Source of the DNA: Prevotellaceae bacterium UBA1746
Lineage (GTDB): Bacteria > Bacteroidota > Bacteroidia > Bacteroidales > Bacteroidaceae
DNA: 9,996 nt
Reading direction: 5' to 3'
NCBI GenBank assembly: GCA_905369775.1
Contig: CAJPJR010000068.1
Location: 1 to 9,996, forward strand
Position 1 is the stretch's first letter. The number at the start of each line of letters is the position of its first letter. Below the pieces are notes generated by a model. It was given only the letters and a program-made list of their open reading frames with translations, was not told where the DNA came from and made no database searches. The translations under genes and the position numbers were made by a program. Below, in pieces: positions 6,111 through 9,996 of the stretch.

Positions 6111-7290
6111 TGCGGATCGGTGCGGATCGGCGCATGCCGAAAAGCGGAAGCAGTGAGCCCGAAGGCCAACCCGCCGAGGGCAACCCCGAAGCGGAAGGCG
6201 GAAGCGCCAACCCGCCAAATGGCAATCTCCGAAGCAATAAGCCCGAAGGCCAACCGCCCAGCGGCAACTCCGAAGCGGTGCGTGCCGAAAAGCGGAAGCA
6301 ATGAGCCCGAAGGCCAACCCGCCGAGCGGCAATCTCCGAAGCGGAAGGCAAAACCCCGAAGCGGAAGGCGGAAGAACGAACTCGCCCAGCGGCCACTCCG
6401 AAGCGGTGCATGCCGAAAAGCGGAAGCAGTGAGCCCGAAGGCCAACCCGCCGAACGGAAGAACCAACCCACCCAGCGGCAATCTCCGAAGCGGAAGGCGG
6501 AAGAAGCAGCCCGCCGAGGGCAATCTCCGAAGCGGCGCAGGCCGAAAAGCGGAAGCAATGAGCCCGAAGGCCAACTCGCCGAGGGCAATTTCCGAAGCGG
6601 AAGCCCGAAGGCCAACTCACCGAGCGGAAAAACCAACTCGCCGAGCGGCAACTCCGAAGCGGTGCATGCCGAAAAGCGGAAGCGGTGAGCCCGAAGGCCA
6701 ACCCGCTGAGTGGAAAAACCAACCCGCCGAGCGGCAACTCCGAAGCGGAAGCCCGAAGGCCAATCCGCCCAGCGGCCACTCCGAAGCGGCGCATGCCGAA
6801 AAGCGGAAGCAGTGAGCCCGAAGGCCAACCCGCTGAGCGGAAGAACCAACTCGCCGAGGGCAATTTCCGAAGCGGAAGGCGGAAGAACCAACTCGCCGAG
6901 GGCAACCCCGAATCAGTGCGTGCCGAAAAGCGGAAGCAGTGAGCCCGAAGCCAACTCGCCCAGCGGCAACTCCGAAACGGAAGGCGGAAGAACGAACTCG
7001 CCCAGCGGCCACTCCGAATCGGTGCAGGCCGAAAAGCGGAAGCAATGAGCCCGAAGGCCAACCCGCCGAACGGCAACTCCGAAACGGAAGGCGGAAGAAC
7101 GAACTCGCCCAGCAGCCACTCCGAAGCAGTGCGTGCCGAAAAGCGGAAGCGGTGAGCCCGAAGGCCAACCCGCCGAGCGGCAACTCCGAAGCGGTGCGTG
7201 CCGAAAAGCGGAAGCGGTGAACCCGAAGGCCAATCCACCGAGCGGAAGCCCGACTCGAAGCGGCCAACCCGAGCGGCGAAAACCACCCAA
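6111..7290. repeat. Intergenic composite minisatellite array (21/22-bp modules)
   Basis: About 1.2 kb between the HU and DUF4373 genes is built from related modules of 21 or 22 bases. A 16-base header, GCCGAAAAGCGGAAGC, is identical in ten copies starting at 6136, 6284, 6412, 6541, 6668, 6795, 6922, 7028, 7135 and 7200. It is followed by nearly constant TGAGCCCGAAGGCCAA. Header spacings are 148, 128, 129, 127, 127, 127, 106, 107 and 65. The 65-base minimum is one 21- plus two 22-base modules; longer spacings add one to four 21-base modules such as CAACTCCGAAGCGGAAGGCG with a final G. The left edge has a perfect 10-bp duplication TGCGGATCGG (6111-6130). The plus strand is very poor in T. Frames shift between units, so I do not call a gene. 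Confidence 0.93.
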
Positions 7291-7716
7291 GGCGAGCGTT
7301 CGCCATCCGCAGGTCGAAGCCGCGAAACGAGGGGTCGACGGAGCAGTGCCGACACACCTACCAATACAATCGAAAAACGCGATTGTGACACCCTGAGCCC
7401 CTCCGAGGCATCATAAAAAGTGTTTCATCATTCGAAATCAGGCGCTTCCGAGGGTCGGGAAGAAGCAAAAAAAATCGCGGAAGTCGTTGTCACAACTTGG
7501 GAACAAATCGCGGAAAGCCCCAAATTCAGACACGGAGCACCAAAAAACATCGAAAAGTTGCGAGTTTCCGCCCTCCACTCCGCTCGTCAGTTCGCCGGGC
7601 GGGCGTGTCTTGAACGACTTCTGCGGGGTTACAACGGCCATATCGCCTCACACGGGCGCGAGAGAAAGCAATTCGCCCCCACCCGTCCGCAGATTCGGAA
7701 CAAAACGGCGTTTTTG
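7291..7716. other. Unique intergenic sequence, no gene seen
   Basis: Between the repeat array and the DUF4373 promoter there is non-repetitive sequence of mixed composition. Open frames on both strands are short and resemble nothing I know. Small elements: AAATCGCGGAA occurs twice as a direct repeat 33 bases apart (7472-7482 and 7505-7515), and the perfect inverted repeat GTTGT-C-ACAAC lies between them at 7486-7496. The arrangement could be a protein-binding region for a regulator of the divergent genes, but nothing shows it directly. Confidence 0.4.
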
Positions 7717-7748
7717 CTTGTCGGTCTCGACAAAGATGCCTACATTTG
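7717..7748 (+). promoter_or_regulatory. Probable promoter of the DUF4373 gene
   Basis: TACATTTG at 7741-7748 matches the TAnnTTTG -7 box exactly. CTTG at 7717-7720 lies 20 bases before it and matches three of four bases of the TTTG -33 box. The start point would be near 7756, leaving a leader of about 105 bases whose end is A+T-rich (7828-7860), as is usual before Bacteroidota start codons. Confidence 0.6.
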
Positions 7749-7860
7749 CAGCAGCGATCCCCCGCAGTCCGCAACTCGGCAGGGTTCGCCGGGCGTGTTC
7801 GCCGCCGCCGAGGCGTCGTTCACACATTCCTTAAACATTAAGAAAAACATTTCTACCTTT

Positions 7861-9996
7861 ATGCCCCTCTTCACCCCCTATTTCTCGCTCGATTCGAGCG
7901 CCTTCCGCGTCGGCAACGGCGGCCGTTTGCGCTGCCGTATGGGCGCTTCGGGCATCGGCATCTACGTCATGCTGCTCTCGCATCTGCGCGACTGTCGCGA
8001 CTGCCGTGCGCCGCTCGACTACGACATGCTGGCCTTCGACCTCCACGAGGACGCCGCCGCGGTGCGGCGCGTGGTGGAAGACTTCGGTCTCTTCGACATC
8101 GACCGCTCGTCGGGCACTTTCACCTCGCCGGTGCTCACCACGGTGCGGGGCATGCTGTCGGACGACGCCTCGGCGGCGGGCGGCGGCACGACGCGCACGG
8201 TGCGGCAGCGTCGGGTGCGCTCAGCGGGCGAAACCTACCGCCGTGCCGTGCGCCGCCTGGCGGAAGACAATGCCCTGCCCCCCGCCGAGGAGGAAGCACC
8301 CGCCGAAGGGGACGCCGAACCTGCCGAGAAGCTGCCGACGTCGAGCGAAAATGAAATCACGCCCGCCGAGGGCAAACACCCCTCCGCCGACGAGAAGAAC
8401 GCCACGGGCGATTTTGCCCCCACTTCGATCGCTGCCGAGGCCGAACCCGCGGAAGTGAAACACGAAGCTGCCGACGCCGACGCCGCACCCGCCGAGGGCG
8501 AACACCCTGCTGCCGAGGCAGAGGACGTCCCGACCGCGTTCGCCGATGCGCACTCCCCCAGAAGAGAAGAGAATAGAAAAGAACAGAATAAAAAAACCCA
8601 TACCCCTATAGTCCCCTTTCCCCAAAGTGGAAAAGGGACCCGCGCGAGCCACCCCGCCGCGGCCGTCGTCGGTGAGCGGGAGGAGGGCGCTGCGTCTGCC
8701 GAGGGCGACGAGGAGTCGGTCGTGGGCAGTCCCCGTTTCGTTTCCTCCGCCGCGGCCCATGCCGATGCTCCCCCGTGCGCCGCTTCCTCCACCGTCCTCG
8801 GCGCACCCGCGCAAACCCTCGACCCGCACCCGAGTCCCGACACAGAAAACGGGCAGACGAGCGTACCGAACGGGCAGACAAGCGCAGAGAACGGGCAGAC
8901 AAGCGTGCCGAATTCTCAGCCTAACACCTTGACTGCGAGCGAAGCACCTGCCCACCCGCAGACCGACACGGCAAAGGCCGACACGAGCGTGCCTAATGCG
9001 CAGGCCAACCCGGAGAACGGGCAGACGAGCACGGAGAACGGGCAGACGTGCGCGAAGAATATGGAAGCAAGCATGCCTAATTCACAGCCTAACACCTTGA
9101 CTGCGAGCGAAGCACCTGCCCACCCGCAGGCCGACACGGAGAAGACGGAAACAAGCGTGCCTAATTCGCAGCCTAACACCTTGACCACGAGCGAGAAAAG
9201 CGACGAAGCAGGCCGTGGCGAGGAGGGAGCGGACGAGCCGTTCGTGCCCCCCACGGTCAACGAGGTGCGCCGCTTCGCCGAAGCGCTGCGCCACCCCGAG
9301 TTCGACGCCGAATGGTTCGTGGCCTACTACACCGAACGCCATTGGCGCCGCCACAACGGTCGGCCCGTGGTTTCGTGGCAGACCACGGCGCGCTATTGGT
9401 TGGACCACCCCCTCCGCGTGGCCCGTCACCTCCTCGGCCATCGCCCCGCCGCGAGCCCCGTGTCCGTCGGCGTGAGTGGCCCGTCCGCCGTTGTCGTTCC
9501 CGCCGCGTGCCCCGCCGCAGCGAAGCCCGTCACAAGCCCCGCTTCGTCCCCAATCACGGGCACGTATCCCGTCGGCACGGGCGGGCTGTCCCCGCGTGCG
9601 TCCGCTTCGTCCCCAAGCACGGGCACCCCCCACGTGGGTTCGCTCTCCCTGCCCGCCCCCCCGCCCTTGCAACGGTCGCGCCTCTGCGACCTCCGGCACA
9701 TGGTGCTCCATCTCTTTGCCGACGCCTCCGCTGCAGCCCCCGCCGCAGCCTCCACAGTGCCCGACGCCCCCGCCGCGGTCTCCACTCCTGTCCCCTCCGT
9801 GGCCACGTCCGCCCCCACGCCCCGCGTCCTCTCGCCCGCCGAAGCGGCGCATTTCATTGAGGCGCAAACGTTGGCCACTGACCCTGCCGAGAAAGAAAAT
9901 CGTGCGTGCGAGCTTTCCACCACCGATGCCGAAGAAGGCGAGCCTAATTGCGACGAACTCGCCAGCGACGCCGAGGAAGGCATTAAAGCACAAGCG
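7861..9996 (+). CDS. DUF4373 replication-type protein, very long, partial at window end
   Basis: The frame is open for all 712 codons from the ATG at 7861 to the window edge, with no stop, so the gene is cut by the window. Residues 7-92 fit the DUF4373 (Lin1244/Lin1753-like) N-terminal domain: YFSLDSSAFRV, GASGIGIYVMLLSHLRD (28-44), LDYDMLAFDLHEDAAAV (52-68), VEDFGLFDID (72-81) and TFTSPVL. These winged-helix-like proteins occur in Bacteroidota phages and integrated elements near replication genes. Residues 463-515 (PPTVNEVRRFAEAL, then FDAEWFVAYYTERHW and SWQTTARYW) match the C-terminal motif of phage replisome proteins, usually of the form PTxxEVxxY...FYDYYxxNGW...DWxxAxRxW. Between them lie about 320 residues of Ala/Pro/Glu-rich linker with two heptad-repeat zones and a Lys/Arg-rich patch RREENRKEQNKK (194-205). 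A second Ala/Pro-rich tail follows 521. Usual family members are about 250-350 residues, so this one is more than twice as long. A replication or primase-loading role is inferred. Confidence 0.85.
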   Translation, partial: MPLFTPYFSLDSSAFRVGNGGRLRCRMGASGIGIYVMLLSHLRDCRDCRAPLDYDMLAFDLHEDAAAVRRVVEDFGLFDIDRSSGTFTSPVLTTVRGMLSDDASAAGGGTTRTVRQRRVRSAGETYRRAVRRLAEDNALPPAEEEAPAEGDAEPAEKLPTSSENEITPAEGKHPSADEKNATGDFAPTSIAAEAEPAEVKHEAADADAAPAEGEHPAAEAEDVPTAFADAHSPRREENRKEQNKKTHTPIVPFPQSGKGTRASHPAAAVVGEREEGAASAEGDEESVVGSPRFVSSAAAHADAPPCAASSTVLGAPAQTLDPHPSPDTENGQTSVPNGQTSAENGQTSVPNSQPNTLTASEAPAHPQTDTAKADTSVPNAQANPENGQTSTENGQTCAKNMEASMPNSQPNTLTASEAPAHPQADTEKTETSVPNSQPNTLTTSEKSDEAGRGEEGADEPFVPPTVNEVRRFAEALRHPEFDAEWFVAYYTERHWRRHNGRPVVSWQTTARYWLDHPLRVARHLLGHRPAASPVSVGVSGPSAVVVPAACPAAAKPVTSPASSPITGTYPVGTGGLSPRASASSPSTGTPHVGSLSLPAPPPLQRSRLCDLRHMVLHLFADASAAAPAAASTVPDAPAAVSTPVPSVATSAPTPRVLSPAEAAHFIEAQTLATDPAEKENRACELSTTDAEEGEPNCDELASDAEEGIKAQA
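8356..8523. repeat. Eight 21-bp units in the DUF4373 linker (PAEG type)
   Basis: The stretch divides exactly into eight 21-base units encoding ITPAEGK, HPSADEK, NATGDFA, PTSIAAE, AEPAEVK, HEAADAD, AAPAEGE and HPAAEAE. The units beginning with His alternate with the PAE units, pointing to an older 42-base repeat. The DNA core CCCGCCGAGGGC also occurs in the intergenic array, for example near 6170. Confidence 0.75.
8590..8639 (+). other. A7 run followed by a stem-loop inside the DUF4373 gene
   Basis: Seven A residues (8590-8596) are followed after 14 bases by an 11-bp stem with one mismatch (8611-8621 paired with 8629-8639) around a seven-base loop. The sequence lies between the N-terminal domain with its first linker and the rest of the protein. 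A slip of one base backwards would reach a stop near 8673 and give a short form of about 270 residues. This could be a slippage site or chance. Confidence 0.35.
8845..9192. repeat. 21-bp heptads and 84-bp blocks in the DUF4373 linker
   Basis: Heptapeptides ENGQTSV, PNGQTSA and ENGQTSV open the zone (8845-8907). From 8902 the register is a 28-residue (84-base) block beginning S-V/M-PN. Blocks at 8902, 8986, 9070 and 9154 (partial) are visible. Blocks one and three are near-identical, sharing PNSQPNTLTASEAPAHPQ, while block two is built from ENGQT units. This indicates duplication of a 168-base pair of blocks. Confidence 0.88.

Noticed and set aside
6136..7215. DNA uptake sequence cluster (AAGCGG resembles Pasteurellaceae uptake cores)
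   Set aside because: The match is six bases within a longer repeat, the lineage is different, and uptake sequences are scattered rather than clustered in one array.
6111..7290. CRISPR array
   Set aside because: The segments between the conserved headers are themselves related repeats, not unique spacers; spacing varies in 21-base steps, and no cas gene is nearby.
5266..7391. Minus-strand proteins of 384-541 codons across the repeat array
   Set aside because: All three frames are open because the plus strand almost lacks T. Header spacings are not multiples of three, so no frame keeps a consistent protein. Only the HU part below 6033 has family support.
6054..7396. Chains of short plus-strand ORFs in the array (ending EKRKQ, restarting MSPKAN)
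   Set aside because: The overlapping start and stop come from the header sequence itself and repeat with every unit; there is no domain and frames rotate.
8221..9993. Antisense ORFs of 200-300 codons opposite the DUF4373 gene
   Set aside because: They are shadows of a GC-rich coding strand. The plus frame has two recognisable conserved segments and runs unbroken for 712 codons.

Overview
The window looks like a chromosomal segment of a GC-rich member of the Bacteroidota, most likely Bacteroidales. The support is the L21 and L27 sequences, three promoter candidates of the Bacteroidota -33/-7 type (two with exact TTTG-N20-TAnnTTTG spacing), the lack of Shine-Dalgarno sequences before the start codons, and the HU-HIG, DUF5675 and DUF4373 families. 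No species can be named from sequence alone.

Layout, left to right. Positions 1-330 hold no recognisable gene, only the terminator of the ribosomal-protein operon. rpmA (331-594) and rplU (616-933) follow on the minus strand with a strong promoter at 1074-1105. Next is a two-gene defence operon of the Septu type, also on the minus strand: ptuB (HNH nuclease, 1175-1924) overlaps ptuA (ABC-type ATPase, 1911-3104), with a promoter at 3235-3266. It is visibly more A+T-rich than its surroundings and looks acquired. A strong terminator (3307-3347) separates it from a minus-strand, phage-like group: a DUF5675 protein (3377-3802), a possible heptapeptide-repeat protein (4000-4518), a 66-residue holin-like membrane protein (4449-4649) and an HU-HIG DNA-binding protein with a long Pro/Thr/Ala/Gly tail (5266-6033). 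Beyond a 1.2-kb intergenic repeat array (6111-7290), a very long DUF4373 replication-type protein (7861 to beyond 9996) runs on the plus strand. It has no stop codon inside the window.

HU-like protein, small membrane protein, cell-wall-active protein and DUF4373 protein resemble the phage-derived cassettes often found in Bacteroidales chromosomes and prophages, so 3377-9996 may be one domesticated or residual prophage-like module.

The most unusual signal is a shared 21-bp (7-codon) repeat period. It appears in the 4000-4518 ORF (eleven heptapeptides), in the HU tail (7/14 residues, with a 147-bp block duplication), in the intergenic array (21/22-bp modules, ten copies of a conserved header), and in two separate parts of the DUF4373 linker (eight 21-bp units, then 21-bp units arranged in 84-bp blocks). 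A 63-bp tandem repeat at 4981-5171 also fits. The array and one DUF4373 linker share a Pro-Ala-Glu-Gly-type unit, which suggests the array derives from a coding heptad repeat or the reverse.
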